This document shows positions 42,511 to 51,185 of a stretch of 64,000 nucleotides of DNA, one piece after another; the stretch's first letter is position 1; the number at the start of each line of letters is the position of its first letter. The stretch comes from Subsaxibacter sp. CAU 1640. Lineage in GTDB: Bacteria > Bacteroidota > Bacteroidia > Flavobacteriales > Flavobacteriaceae. The stretch spans positions 164,379 through 228,378 of the forward strand of contig NZ_JALNMI010000002.1 of the NCBI RefSeq assembly GCF_023156585.1, written 5' to 3'. The translations under genes were made by a program, and so were the position numbers. A model generated the notes under the pieces. That model did not search any database and was not told the origin of the DNA. It saw only the letters and a list, made by a program, of their open reading frames with translations.

Positions 42511-44310
42511 ATGAAAAAATACTTAATCTTGCTGTGCGCAACGATGATGTTCTTTGGTTGTAAAAAAGATAAAGAAACCGCCGATGAAGGCACCGACACC
42601 GATCAAATGAGTGAATTTGAAACAACTTTGAGCGATTATTATGAGGAGAGTCTTAAAATGTATCCTCTTAATGCTACTTCTGCTGGTGATAATAGGTATA
42701 ATGATCAGCTGCCAAATGTGCTTACAGATGAATTCAGACAAAAAGAGAAACTATTTTACACCACTTATCTTAAGAAAGCAACTGCTTTGAACGATGAAGA
42801 TTTATCAGAATCCGAACGCTTGAGTAAAGAAATTCTTATTTGGGAGTGTAATATCAACCTTGAAAGATTAGAGTTCAGGGAAGATTTGACACCTATCAAT
42901 CAAATGTGGACACTTCAATTAAGCATTGGTCAATATGCTAGTGGAACCAGCGCACAACCATTTGAGACTGTAGAGGATTATAAAAATTGGATTAAACGTT
43001 TAGATGGCTATTTAAACTGGATGGCACTTGCAGAAGAAAAAATGGCCGAAGGCATCAAATCGGGAAATGTATTACCAAAATCACTTATAGTAAAAGTATT
43101 GCCACAATTGGAAGCAATGACTAATCCTAATATTGATGAGCACTTATTTTATACTCCAATAAAGAATTTCCCAGATAGTTTTACAGATGCAGAAAAAGAA
43201 GAACTTACCATTCTCTATAAAAACTACGTAAATGACAAAATTATTCCAGCTTACACAAGTTTACATAACTTTATGTCGACAGATTATTTGAAAGCAGGAA
43301 GAACAACAAGTGGTATTGCTGATACTCCTAACGGAAAAGAGTATTATGACCACCAGATAAAGCTTTATACTACTACAAACATGACTGCTGATGAGATACA
43401 TCAATTGGGCTTGAATGAAGTGGCAAGGATTTTGTCAGAAATGGAAAAAGTGAAAGAACAAGTTGGTTACAAAGGCTCATTGGTTTCATTTTTTGACCAT
43501 GTGAGAAACAATAAAGAATTAATGCCTTTTGATACGGCCCAAGGTGTCATTGACAACTTCAACAAAATTCACGAAACGATGCAGCCTCAATTGGAGCGCT
43601 TATTCGATATGAAACCAAAAACACCTTTTGAAGTGAGACAGACAGAAGCCTTTAGGGCTGCATCTGCCAGTGCAGAATATAATCCTGGTTCTTTAGATGG
43701 TACTCGTCCAGGTATTTTTTACGTTCCTATTGTAGATGCTAAAACCTACAATATTTTTTCCGATGAATCCTTGTTTTTGCACGAGGCCATTCCAGGACAC
43801 CACTACCAAATTTCCTTGCAACAGGAAAATGAAGATTTGCCAGATTTCAGAAAAACACTTTGGTACAGCTCTTATGGCGAAGGATGGGCTTTATATTCAG
43901 AATCTTTGGGTAAAGAATTGGGATTATACTCTGATCCTTATCAATACTTCGGAATGTTGAGCGCAGAGATGCATAGAGCCATTCGATTGGTTGTAGATAC
44001 TGGTTTGCACAGTAAAGGATGGACTCGAGAGCAAGCTATCAAATATTCTTTGGAAAATGAAGCGGAAAGCGAAGCAAGCATCACATCTGAAATTGAACGC
44101 TATATGGCTAATCCTGGTCAGGCTTTATCTTATAAAGTAGGTCAATTGAAAATTCGTGAACTGCGAGCTAAAGCGGAAGCAAAGTTGAAAGACAAATTCG
44201 ACATTGGAAAATTCCACAACCAAGTTTTAGAATCTGGGTGTGTACCACTTGAACTTTTGGAACGAAAAATCGATACTTGGATATCTTCAACTTTAAGTAA
44301 TGCATCATAA
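42511..44310 (+). CDS. DUF885-family lipoprotein, putative metallopeptidase
   Basis: 599 residues, full length. Lipoprotein signal MKKYLILLCATMMFFGCKK (Cys17). Key motif LHEAIPGHHYQ (His424 first; HExxxGHH-type) is the gluzincin-like centre of DUF885; SSYGEGWALYSESLGKE and the later NEAESEASITSEIERYM complete the pattern. Expected to act as a periplasmic carboxypeptidase or dipeptidase. It overlaps the next gene by 11 bp. Confidence 0.9.
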   Translation: MKKYLILLCATMMFFGCKKDKETADEGTDTDQMSEFETTLSDYYEESLKMYPLNATSAGDNRYNDQLPNVLTDEFRQKEKLFYTTYLKKATALNDEDLSESERLSKEILIWECNINLERLEFREDLTPINQMWTLQLSIGQYASGTSAQPFETVEDYKNWIKRLDGYLNWMALAEEKMAEGIKSGNVLPKSLIVKVLPQLEAMTNPNIDEHLFYTPIKNFPDSFTDAEKEELTILYKNYVNDKIIPAYTSLHNFMSTDYLKAGRTTSGIADTPNGKEYYDHQIKLYTTTNMTADEIHQLGLNEVARILSEMEKVKEQVGYKGSLVSFFDHVRNNKELMPFDTAQGVIDNFNKIHETMQPQLERLFDMKPKTPFEVRQTEAFRAASASAEYNPGSLDGTRPGIFYVPIVDAKTYNIFSDESLFLHEAIPGHHYQISLQQENEDLPDFRKTLWYSSYGEGWALYSESLGKELGLYSDPYQYFGMLSAEMHRAIRLVVDTGLHSKGWTREQAIKYSLENEAESEASITSEIERYMANPGQALSYKVGQLKIRELRAKAEAKLKDKFDIGKFHNQVLESGCVPLELLERKIDTWISSTLSNAS

Positions 44311-45277
44311 AATTTCTTTCATCATCTGTTTATTGACTGCAAGTCTTTTTGGTCAAACTACCATTAAAGACAAGCAAACAGACTATCCTGTTTCATACGC
44401 CAACATCTCTTTTGGTAATGGAAATGGAATGTTTGCAGATGATGAAGGCTTATTCATCTTTACAGAAAAATTATATTCCGATGTCGATTCGCTTTACATT
44501 TCGGCATTGGGATATAAACCTGTAACCATTGCAACTTCCAATTTGGAAAAGACCATTTATCTGGATATCGATGTTGATGAATTGAACGAGGTGGTCATTC
44601 GAACAAAAATCGACCGAAAATTCAAGGAAGAAACCCTCAAGCCGTATTTGGATGATGATTATTACCATTGCTGGCTACCAACGATTGAATCTGAAATTGC
44701 TGTATTTTTTCCAAATGAGAATGAAGAAGACAAAAAGATTGTGACAGTTCATTTCCCGATTACATTAGAATCCAAAGACTGGGAAAAGCGCAACAAGAAA
44801 AATGCAGAAAAGCAACCGTTTTCAACACTTTTCAAAGCTAAATTTTATGCGAACAAAAATGGTTCTCCAGGTAAAGAACTTCTCTATGAAACGATTGTGT
44901 TTGGAGCTACAGAAAAAGGTGGCGATGTCTATAATCTTGATGTGTCAAATTATGATATAATGATGCCTGAAAACGGTATTTTTGTTTCGCTTCAAGTGTT
45001 AGGATATACGGATGAAAATGGCAAATTACTTCCGAATAAAAAGTACAAGGAAATCAAAACAGGTAACGAAATTGTCAAAATTCCGACAAATTTCAGGCCA
45101 CTTCTACCATTTACAGATGAACTTGAAGAAAGCCGCACTTTCATCAAACGTGTATTTTTAAACAATAATCAGTGGTCTGTATTTGAAAAAGACAGCGACG
45201 TACAATCTGGACTATTGAAAACAGGCCATAAAAATTACGGTATTGGATTGACTTTTAATGTGTATAAAGATGAATAG
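44300..45277 (+). CDS. carboxypeptidase-regulatory-like domain protein
   Basis: 325 residues with signal peptide (MHHKISFIICLLTASLFGQ). Residues about 20-95 form a CarboxypepD_reg-like beta-sandwich (TTIKDKQTDYPVSYANISF, LYISALGYKPVTI, DELNEVVI). The remaining 220 residues are a beta-rich domain of unknown role (FKAKFYANKNGSPGKELLYE). No TonB plug or barrel. It overlaps both neighbours by 11 and 8 bp. Periplasmic or surface protein; function unknown. Confidence 0.75.
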   Translation: MHHKISFIICLLTASLFGQTTIKDKQTDYPVSYANISFGNGNGMFADDEGLFIFTEKLYSDVDSLYISALGYKPVTIATSNLEKTIYLDIDVDELNEVVIRTKIDRKFKEETLKPYLDDDYYHCWLPTIESEIAVFFPNENEEDKKIVTVHFPITLESKDWEKRNKKNAEKQPFSTLFKAKFYANKNGSPGKELLYETIVFGATEKGGDVYNLDVSNYDIMMPENGIFVSLQVLGYTDENGKLLPNKKYKEIKTGNEIVKIPTNFRPLLPFTDELEESRTFIKRVFLNNNQWSVFEKDSDVQSGLLKTGHKNYGIGLTFNVYKDE

Positions 45278-45623
45278 TCCTTGGCATTTATATGCAATGG
45301 CAGCAATGTATGTTTTTGCCGGAATTATGCATTTTGTAAAACCTAAAATGTATATGCGCATAATGCCACGTTACCTTCCACAACACAAATTATTGGTCTT
45401 TTTAAGTGGTATTGCAGAGATTTTGCTAGGAATTGGTCTTTGTTTTGAAGCCACAAGAGAACTTTCCGTTTATGGCATAATTGCAATGCTCGCAGTATTT
45501 TTGCTTGTACATTTCTATATGCTATCTGGCGAAAAGGCATCAGCAGGCATTCCAAAGTGGATTCTTATATTGCGAATTCCATTGCAGTTCTTTTTGATGT
45601 ATTGGGCTTGGTTCTACTTGTAA
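45270..45623 (+). CDS. DoxX-family small membrane protein
   Basis: 117 residues from ATG 45270 (GTG 45258 is a weaker start). Four hydrophobic helices; HFVKPKMYMRIMPRYLP and FLSGIAEILLGIGL are the DoxX/DoxD-like signature. Membrane protein of unclear redox or stress function. The start overlaps the preceding stop by 8 bp. Confidence 0.85.
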   Translation: MNSPWHLYAMAAMYVFAGIMHFVKPKMYMRIMPRYLPQHKLLVFLSGIAEILLGIGLCFEATRELSVYGIIAMLAVFLLVHFYMLSGEKASAGIPKWILILRIPLQFFLMYWAWFYL

Positions 45624-45627
45624 AAAA

Positions 45628-46302
45628 CTATTCTACCTCAAAATCAAAATAGGTATCCGGAAAAGGTTCCCAACGAAGTGTAAAATGCCACCATTCATTG
45701 GCATAATTTCTAAAATTGTGCTTTTGCATCACTTTTTGAAGTAATTGTCTGTTGGCTTTTTGTTCTTCCGAAATATCCTTATAGGCGACCCACGATTCTT
45801 CACCAAAAAAATCAAACGGACTTCCCATATCCAAGGGTTCACCCGTATTTCCATCCGTTAATGTTAAATCAACAGTGCTACCTCGGCTATGCCCAGAACG
45901 CGACGAGATATAACCTTCATTGAACAGATTTCGCTTCTCTACTTTTGGGTAATATTCCTGTTTGTTGATAGTATCTCCCAGCATTCGCGCCCATTCCACA
46001 AAATGATTCACAGCTCTTTGCGGTCGATAACCATCATAAACTTTCAAGCAAACATTCTGCAATTGCAATTCATCTTGAACCAATTTCAAGGCTTCTGCTG
46101 TTTGATGTGTTAGAATAAGATTATTTGATTTGTAACCTCTGATCGTGTCTCCTATGAAATTGTTTGTAGAATAGTAACGTAATTCCACATCCAAATCCGG
46201 TATCACCTCTTTGACATACACAAAACCTTCAGGCAATTTGGCACTCTTTTGAGGCACAAACATCAAAAACAACAGCAGCGATATTATAATTTTGTAGTTC
46301 AT
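45628..46302 (-). CDS. D-Ala-D-Ala dipeptidase (VanX/DdpX-type, M15)
   Basis: 224 residues with signal peptide. Zinc motifs: SGHSRGSTVDLTL (SxHxxGxxxD) and EWWHFTL; the conserved VYDGYRPQRAV also appears, with DMGSPFDFFGEESW. The enzyme hydrolyses D-alanyl-D-alanine, probably for peptidoglycan recycling in the periplasm. No other van-type genes are near, so resistance function is not suggested. Convergent with DoxX at a 4-bp gap. Confidence 0.92.
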   Translation of the reverse strand: MNYKIIISLLLFLMFVPQKSAKLPEGFVYVKEVIPDLDVELRYYSTNNFIGDTIRGYKSNNLILTHQTAEALKLVQDELQLQNVCLKVYDGYRPQRAVNHFVEWARMLGDTINKQEYYPKVEKRNLFNEGYISSRSGHSRGSTVDLTLTDGNTGEPLDMGSPFDFFGEESWVAYKDISEEQKANRQLLQKVMQKHNFRNYANEWWHFTLRWEPFPDTYFDFEVE

Positions 46303-46334
46303 AAGCTTTGAGCTAATTTAGAAAAAATTATAGG

Positions 46335-46967
46335 ATGGATTTGTTTTCTTCTCATAAAACTATATTTAATCTTCCAAATGCCGAACTGATTTACATTCCT
46401 GATTTTTATAAGGTTAAAGAAGCAAATGGATATTTTGAAGCGTTGACGCAGGATATTCCTTGGCAACAAGACGATATAAAGGTATTTGGAAAAACCTACA
46501 AACAGCCAAGGCTTACAGCACTTTTCGCGAATAACAATTTACCATATAGTTACTCAAATATCGTTATGACTCCCAAAAAATTTACCAAACAGTTGCTGGA
46601 CATCAAAACAGATATTGAGAGAGAAACACAACACAAATTCACTTCTGTATTATTGAATCTTTATAGAAATGGAAACGACAGTAACGGTTGGCACGCTGAC
46701 AACGAAAAGGAATTGGGTAAAAATCCAGTGATTGCTTCGTTGAGTTTAGGAGAAAGTAGATTGTTTCACTTCAAACATCGACATATCAATGATGAAAAGC
46801 ACAAATTAGAACTCAAACACGGAAGTTTGCTGATTATGAAAGGAGAAATGCAACACTACTGGCTGCATCAAGTTCCTAAAACCAAAAGAAAAATTGGCGA
46901 ACGAATAAATTTAACCTTTAGGACCATAAAAGAAAAAGTCGAGGTCCCTCAACCTCGACTTTCCTAA
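46335..46967 (+). CDS. alkB: AlkB-like Fe(II)/2-oxoglutarate dioxygenase
   Basis: 210 residues. Iron ligands His120 and Asp122 (GWHADNE) and His178 (HYWLHQVPK); 2-oxoglutarate-binding RxNxTFR at 190-196 (RINLTFR). Length and spacing agree with bacterial/ALKBH2-type oxidative dealkylases that repair alkylated bases. The final residues KVEVPQPRLS are encoded by a strong terminator hairpin. Confidence 0.92.
   Translation: MDLFSSHKTIFNLPNAELIYIPDFYKVKEANGYFEALTQDIPWQQDDIKVFGKTYKQPRLTALFANNNLPYSYSNIVMTPKKFTKQLLDIKTDIERETQHKFTSVLLNLYRNGNDSNGWHADNEKELGKNPVIASLSLGESRLFHFKHRHINDEKHKLELKHGSLLIMKGEMQHYWLHQVPKTKRKIGERINLTFRTIKEKVEVPQPRLS
46935..46964 (+). terminator. terminator hairpin inside the end of alkB
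   Basis: Perfect 11-bp stem AAAGTCGAGGT/ACCTCGACTTT (46935-46945, 46952-46962), 6-nt loop; the stop codon TAA (46965-46967) lies just 3' of it. The T tract is short (TTTCCTAATTT). Confidence 0.7.
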
Positions 46968-47295
46968 TTTGCTTTCGTTTTATCCTGCAGATTTGGGGTC
47001 TCCAAAGTCAACAACATAATGCAAATATTAATTAATTAATCCATTGAACTAAAAACTAAATTTTAGTACACTTCAAATGTAGAATTATATTTCAATTTAT
47101 CTGCCGAAATACAAATAAAATCGTTGAAATACATTAAATTTTAACATTTACCAATGAAATATTACTTTTTATCGATGAAATGCACTGTTTTAGGTCATTT
47201 AAAATGAAACAAGTTGTCATCAAATAAAATTTATTATTGGCTCATACGTTTATCAAATAATCTTTAATTTTAGTCAAAATTGTATTTTCAAAGAG
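46968..47295. other. 328-bp AT-rich intergenic region with phased repeats
   Basis: No gene seen. It holds five GAAAT/GAAAC words in the same direction at 47106, 47126, 47156, 47177 and 47206, spaced 20, 30, 21 and 29 bp, close to multiples of the helical turn. A promoter for the gene at 47296 is likely in the last 60 bp (TTTAATTTTAG) but is not certain. Confidence 0.4.
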
Positions 47296-48219
47296 ATGAA
47301 AAAATTATTCATATTTATTTTTTTAGCCAATGGCCTTTTGAGCTATTCACAGGAAGCCTCGTATACATCAACAGAAATTCCAATTTCAAAATTTATTGAC
47401 GGTACTTTGTTGACGCCAAACGATGGTGCGGAATCTCTAGCGATTATTTTGGCTGGTTCTGGACCAACAGACCGAGATGGCAATCAAAATTTCCTGAAGA
47501 CCAATAATCTAAAAAAGCTTGCAGTTGCATTGACCAATAATGGCATTGCAACTTTTAGGTATGATAAAAGAATCGTAAAACAAATAAGAAAAGGAAGTCT
47601 TGACCCAAATATTAAGTTTGATGATTTTGTTACCGATGCCATTGCCACTATAGACTATTTTAAAGCTAAAAATAATTTCAAAAAGATTTATATCATTGGT
47701 CACAGTCAAGGTAGCTTGGTTGGTCTATTGGCTGCAAAGGACAAAGCCCATGGATTTATTTCCCTTGCTGGTGCAGGACAAACCATAGACAAAGTAATTA
47801 CTGAACAGGTGCAAAAAACTGCTCCAATGTTCATTGAAGACACGAAACGTGTGTTCGGAATCCTAAAAGAAGGCAAAACAACCACCGAATATCCACCAGC
47901 TTTGGCATCTATATTTGATATCAGTGTACAGAAGTTCATAGCCAATTGGATGAGCTACGATCCTGTTGAAGAAATCAAGAAGTTGGACATTCCTATATTG
48001 GTCATCAATGGTACCAAAGACCTTCAAGTGAGTGTCGAGGAAGCCAAATTGCTCAACGATGCTGGAAAAAATTCAGAACTTAAACTGATTGAGAAGATGA
48101 ATCACGTGCTTTTTATCATTGAAGGAGATGATTTGGAAAACTCTAAATCTTATAACGATCACGCCGGCAAAGTCTCTTCAGAACTTATCGAAACAATCAT
48201 TAGCTTTATAAAAAAGTAA
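47296..48219 (+). CDS. secreted alpha/beta hydrolase
   Basis: 307 residues with signal peptide (MKKLFIFIFLANGLLSYSQ). Catalytic triad by pattern: Ser137 in IIGHSQGS, Asp242 in INGTKDLQ, His270 in MNHVL. The AGSGPTDRDGNQ loop after the first strands forms the oxyanion region. Esterase or peptidase of unknown substrate. Paralogue of the hydrolase at 50005; it has its own terminator, and the SPFH operon follows. Confidence 0.88.
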   Translation: MKKLFIFIFLANGLLSYSQEASYTSTEIPISKFIDGTLLTPNDGAESLAIILAGSGPTDRDGNQNFLKTNNLKKLAVALTNNGIATFRYDKRIVKQIRKGSLDPNIKFDDFVTDAIATIDYFKAKNNFKKIYIIGHSQGSLVGLLAAKDKAHGFISLAGAGQTIDKVITEQVQKTAPMFIEDTKRVFGILKEGKTTTEYPPALASIFDISVQKFIANWMSYDPVEEIKKLDIPILVINGTKDLQVSVEEAKLLNDAGKNSELKLIEKMNHVLFIIEGDDLENSKSYNDHAGKVSSELIETIISFIKK

Positions 48220-48239
48220 ATTCCATTTTTATAACATCA

Positions 48240-48267
48240 AAAAAGCACCTCAAAAGAGGTGCTTTTT
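48240..48267 (+). terminator. intrinsic terminator, perfect 12-bp stem
   Basis: AAAAAGCACCTC/GAGGTGCTTTTT (48240-48251, 48256-48267) with a 4-nt loop. Works in both directions; follows the hydrolase gene. Confidence 0.9.
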
Positions 48268-48391
48268 CTATTAACTAACCAACCAAAATGTGTAATGTTA
48301 ACAATCTACAAAGGTTAACTACTCCTTTTTGTGATGTAGAGCATAATCAATTACGATTTATAGTATTCAAACTCCGTGCCAAAAAAAATAG

Positions 48392-48449
48392 TTTGGAAAT
48401 TAAAACAAAACATTATATCTTTATGATATCATTTTAATATCATATTAAA
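48392..48449 (+). promoter_or_regulatory. SPFH-operon promoter with double palindromic operator
   Basis: TTTG (48392-48395), 20-nt spacer, TATCTTTA (48416-48423), immediately followed by a perfect palindrome ATGATATCAT (48423-48432) and a second dyad TTTAATAT-C-ATATTAAA (48433-48449). ATATCAT is thereby repeated 11 bp apart (48426, 48437), one helical turn. Placement over the transcript start suggests repression. The Arc-like protein at the operon end is the obvious candidate. Confidence 0.6.
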
Positions 48450-48467
48450 TTTATAAACTTACCGATC

Positions 48468-49328
48468 ATGAAAGAAGAGAAAATTATCGTCCCTGCCAAT
48501 GGCTATTTAATGCTATTCCTGTTTTTAATCTTGTTTTTTGGAGGCATTTTCGCCATTCCGTTTACAAAAAATCCTTGGTTTGCCTTAGCTATAGTTGCTG
48601 CAATTCTTATTGCACCAGGATTTGTTATGGTGCAGCCTAATAATTCTAGAGTACTGTTGCTTTTTGGCAAATATGTAGGCACCGTCAAAAAAAATGGTTT
48701 TTATTGGGTGAATCCGTTTTACACCAAAACAAAGATTTCTTTGCGAGCCAGTAATTTTGACAGCGAACGGTTAAAAGTCAATGATAAGCTGGGAAATCCT
48801 GTAATGATCAGTACCATTTTGGTATGGCGTGTTGAGAATACTTTCAAGGCGGCATTTGATGTTGATAATTTTGAAAATTTTGTTCGGGTACAGACCGATG
48901 CTGCCGTGCGTAAATTGGCTAGTATGTATCCATATGACAATTTCGCTGACGAAGGCCTTGATGAGGATATTACCTTGCGATCAAGTGTCAATGAGGTAAG
49001 TGAAGCGCTTGAAAAAGAACTTGAAGAGCGTCTTGCCATCGCTGGAATTGAAGTGTTGGAAGCAAGAATTGGTTATCTGGCATATGCCCAAGAAATTGCA
49101 AGCGCGATGTTGAAACGCCAGCAAGCCACAGCCATTGTGGCTGCACGTCATAAAATTGTGGAAGGCGCAGTGAGTATGGTGGAGATGGCTCTTGACGAGT
49201 TGGGCAAAAAGCAAATAGTGGATTTGGATGAAGAACGTAAGGCCGCTATGGTGAGCAATCTAATGGTTATCCTTTGTGGAGATAAAGACGCTTCCCCTAT
49301 CGTAAATGCAGGAACTCTAAATCATTAA
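48468..49328 (+). CDS. SPFH-domain (band 7/prohibitin-like) membrane protein
   Basis: 286 residues. Two N-terminal hydrophobic segments (about 12-30 and 36-55), then a band-7 domain: VQPNNSRVLLLFGKYVGTVKKNG, FYWVNPFY, LKVNDKLGNPVMISTILVWRVE, FVRVQTDAAVRKLA. The C-terminal helical part contains IASAMLKRQQATAIVAARHKIVEGAV. Such proteins form membrane scaffolds. First gene of an operon that continues with DUF4177, DUF1648, hydrolase and an Arc-like regulator. Confidence 0.9.
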   Translation: MKEEKIIVPANGYLMLFLFLILFFGGIFAIPFTKNPWFALAIVAAILIAPGFVMVQPNNSRVLLLFGKYVGTVKKNGFYWVNPFYTKTKISLRASNFDSERLKVNDKLGNPVMISTILVWRVENTFKAAFDVDNFENFVRVQTDAAVRKLASMYPYDNFADEGLDEDITLRSSVNEVSEALEKELEERLAIAGIEVLEARIGYLAYAQEIASAMLKRQQATAIVAARHKIVEGAVSMVEMALDELGKKQIVDLDEERKAAMVSNLMVILCGDKDASPIVNAGTLNH

Positions 49329-49329
49329 A

Positions 49330-49500
49330 ATGAACGAATACAAAGTTATTAATCCATCATTGGGTTTTAGAAACAGAATACAAAAACTTGAAGATTTGTT
49401 GAATACTCATGCTCGAGAAGGCTGGCGAGTGTGCTCGATGGTAGACAATGGTCACGGCTCGGTATTTATGATAGTATTTGAGCGCGATAAAAATAGATAG
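49330..49500 (+). CDS. DUF4177-like small protein
   Basis: 56 residues (ATG 49330, TAG 49498-49500), one base after the SPFH stop. The pattern NEYKVI, LEDLLNTHAREGWRVCSMV and VFMIVFERDKNR is that of the DUF4177 family: short beta-strand, amphipathic helix ending in EGWR, then two strands. Too short for many gene finders but flanked on both sides without gap by operon genes (next ATG at 49502). Confidence 0.82.
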   Translation: MNEYKVINPSLGFRNRIQKLEDLLNTHAREGWRVCSMVDNGHGSVFMIVFERDKNR

Positions 49501-49501
49501 C

Positions 49502-50008
49502 ATGAAAAACGAAAGACCCAAAATCAAAGTTCCTTTAGCGCCAATAGATGTTATTGTCGACATGCTTTCTTTGGCACTTGTAGTGATGCTCATCATTTAT
49601 ACTGCTTTGCAAATTCAGGATATGCCTGAAACTATTCCAACGCATTTCAATTTTAAAGGTGAGGCTGATGGTTTTGGTAGTAAGCATACAATGTGGCTCT
49701 TACCAGCCATAGGTATAGCGATGTTTGTGGGTTTCAATATTCTTAACAGATATCCTCACATTCATAACTATATGGTGAATATTACGGAAGAGAATGCTTT
49801 GAAAAATTACAGATTCAGTACTCGAATCTTGCGTTTTGTGACGTTATTTACGATGATTTTATTTGCTTATATCCAATATTCAATTGTATCAGCCGCAAAC
49901 GGCAATCATTCACCTATTGGACCTTGGTTTGTTACTATAGTTATCGGTTTGAGCATAGCATTACCTATTTATATCTTTATTCATACAAAAAAAATGAACA
50001 GATTATGA
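49502..50008 (+). CDS. DUF1648-domain membrane protein
   Basis: 168 residues from ATG 49502, one base after the preceding stop. Four hydrophobic segments. The loop IPTHFNFKGEADGFGSK after helix 1 is the DUF1648 signature, and two further helices pairs follow as in SdpI-like proteins. Membrane protein of unknown function, in Firmicutes related to immunity to the SdpC killing factor. Its stop overlaps the next ATG (ATGA). Confidence 0.82.
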   Translation: MKNERPKIKVPLAPIDVIVDMLSLALVVMLIIYTALQIQDMPETIPTHFNFKGEADGFGSKHTMWLLPAIGIAMFVGFNILNRYPHIHNYMVNITEENALKNYRFSTRILRFVTLFTMILFAYIQYSIVSAANGNHSPIGPWFVTIVIGLSIALPIYIFIHTKKMNRL

Positions 50009-50940
50009 AAAACTTTTTAGTTTACTTATTACTGCTGTTTTCTTCATTTTTATTCGCACAAAAAAGCATTGTTTCAGAAGAAATTCTTATCAAAAATGAC
50101 AGTATTTTGCTTCCGGGAACATTAAGCTTCAACAGCGAACCTGAAAAACAGCCATTAATCATATTTGTAAGCGGTTCAGGAAATCCAGACAGAAACGGTA
50201 ACCAACCGCAATTTGGTGTCAATGGCAATTATATTAAACAATTATCGGATGCTATGACCGACAAAAACGTAGCGTTTTTCCGCTTTGATAAGCGTAACGT
50301 CACCAAAGAAAACATTCCCCAAATTTTAAAACATTATGTCTTTTCAGATTTGGTAGATGATGTCACAGCAATAATAGAGCATTTTAAAAACGACCCACGC
50401 TTTGATAGCATTACATTGGTTGGACACAGTCAAGGCTCATTAGTCGCGATGATGGCTGCAAACCAATATGTTGATAAATATGTTTCCTTGGCCGGAATAG
50501 GAGAACCTGTTGGAGGTACACTAGTTAGACAATATTCTGCACAGAATGAATCGCTTGGTAAAAATGTAGAAGAACACATCAAAGAATTATCAGAAACTGG
50601 AACCATCAAGGAAGTCAATCCAAATCTGGCATTGCTCTTTAATCCCAAAAATTATAGTTTTTTAGCAGAATATTTGGTTTTGAATCCACAGGAAGAAATC
50701 AAAAAATTAAATATTCCAGTTCTAATCATTAATGGTACTAAAGACATTCAAGTTAAAGAAAAGGATGCTGAAAATTTATTGTTGGCAAAACCTGACGCAA
50801 AAATGGTCATAATTGAAAATATGAACCATGTGCTAAAAAACATAGAAAAGGATGAAGACAATTTGGCCTCCTACTCTTCGCCAGATTTTCCTTTATCTCA
50901 AAAATTGGTTTTATTATTAGAAGATTTTATAAAACAATAA
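50005..50940 (+). CDS. secreted alpha/beta hydrolase, paralogue
   Basis: 311 residues from ATG 50005 (signal peptide NFLVYLLLLFSSFLFAQ); the open frame begins upstream but overlaps the DUF1648 gene. Triad by pattern: Ser142 (VGHSQGS), Asp247 (INGTKDIQ), His275 (MNHVL); SGSGNPDRNGNQ is the equivalent of the first copy's oxyanion loop. Coupled to DUF1648 by an ATGA overlap, and the regulator gene begins one base after its stop. Confidence 0.88.
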   Translation: MKNFLVYLLLLFSSFLFAQKSIVSEEILIKNDSILLPGTLSFNSEPEKQPLIIFVSGSGNPDRNGNQPQFGVNGNYIKQLSDAMTDKNVAFFRFDKRNVTKENIPQILKHYVFSDLVDDVTAIIEHFKNDPRFDSITLVGHSQGSLVAMMAANQYVDKYVSLAGIGEPVGGTLVRQYSAQNESLGKNVEEHIKELSETGTIKEVNPNLALLFNPKNYSFLAEYLVLNPQEEIKKLNIPVLIINGTKDIQVKEKDAENLLLAKPDAKMVIIENMNHVLKNIEKDEDNLASYSSPDFPLSQKLVLLLEDFIKQ

Positions 50941-50941
50941 A

Positions 50942-51130
50942 ATGTCCAAGAAAAAAGCCTTTGCATTACGAATCAATGAAGATATGCTCAAAGCAATTGA
51001 GAAATGGGCCTCTGATGAATTCAGGAGCACCAATGGACAGATTGAGTTTATGTTGATGCAAGCTTTGAAAGACTCCAATCGAGCTCCAAAGAAAAAATCA
51101 AACAACACTGACAACAGCGACTCACAGTAG
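50942..51130 (+). CDS. Arc-like ribbon-helix-helix DNA-binding protein
   Basis: 62 residues. The segment FALRINEDMLKAIEKWASDE followed by FRSTNGQIEFMLMQALKDS matches the ribbon-helix-helix plan: a beta-strand with alternating side chains, helix A, an Arg-Ser-x-Asn turn and helix B. A basic tail (APKKKSN) follows. Such dimers bind short repeated operators; the double palindrome at 48423-48449 in front of this operon is a likely target, hence autoregulation. Its last codons are encoded by a terminator stem. Confidence 0.82.
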   Translation: MSKKKAFALRINEDMLKAIEKWASDEFRSTNGQIEFMLMQALKDSNRAPKKKSNNTDNSDSQ

Positions 51131-51140
51131 TCGCTTTTTT
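51116..51140 (+). terminator. terminator overlapping the end of the Arc-like gene
   Basis: AGCGACT/AGTCGCT stem (51116-51122, 51129-51135), 6-nt loop, T run to 51140. The TAG stop (51128-51130) lies at the loop/stem boundary. Confidence 0.85.
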
Positions 51141-51185
51141 AAACCCTTAAAATGTAGTATTTTGCGGATTAAACTTTAAGATAAT

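Noticed and set aside
45628..46302. VanX-type gene as vancomycin resistance.
   Set aside because: No vanH, vanA or regulator nearby; housekeeping D-Ala-D-Ala hydrolysis is more likely.
49924..50004. Upstream start of the second hydrolase.
   Set aside because: It would overlap the DUF1648 gene and hide the clear signal peptide beginning at 50005.
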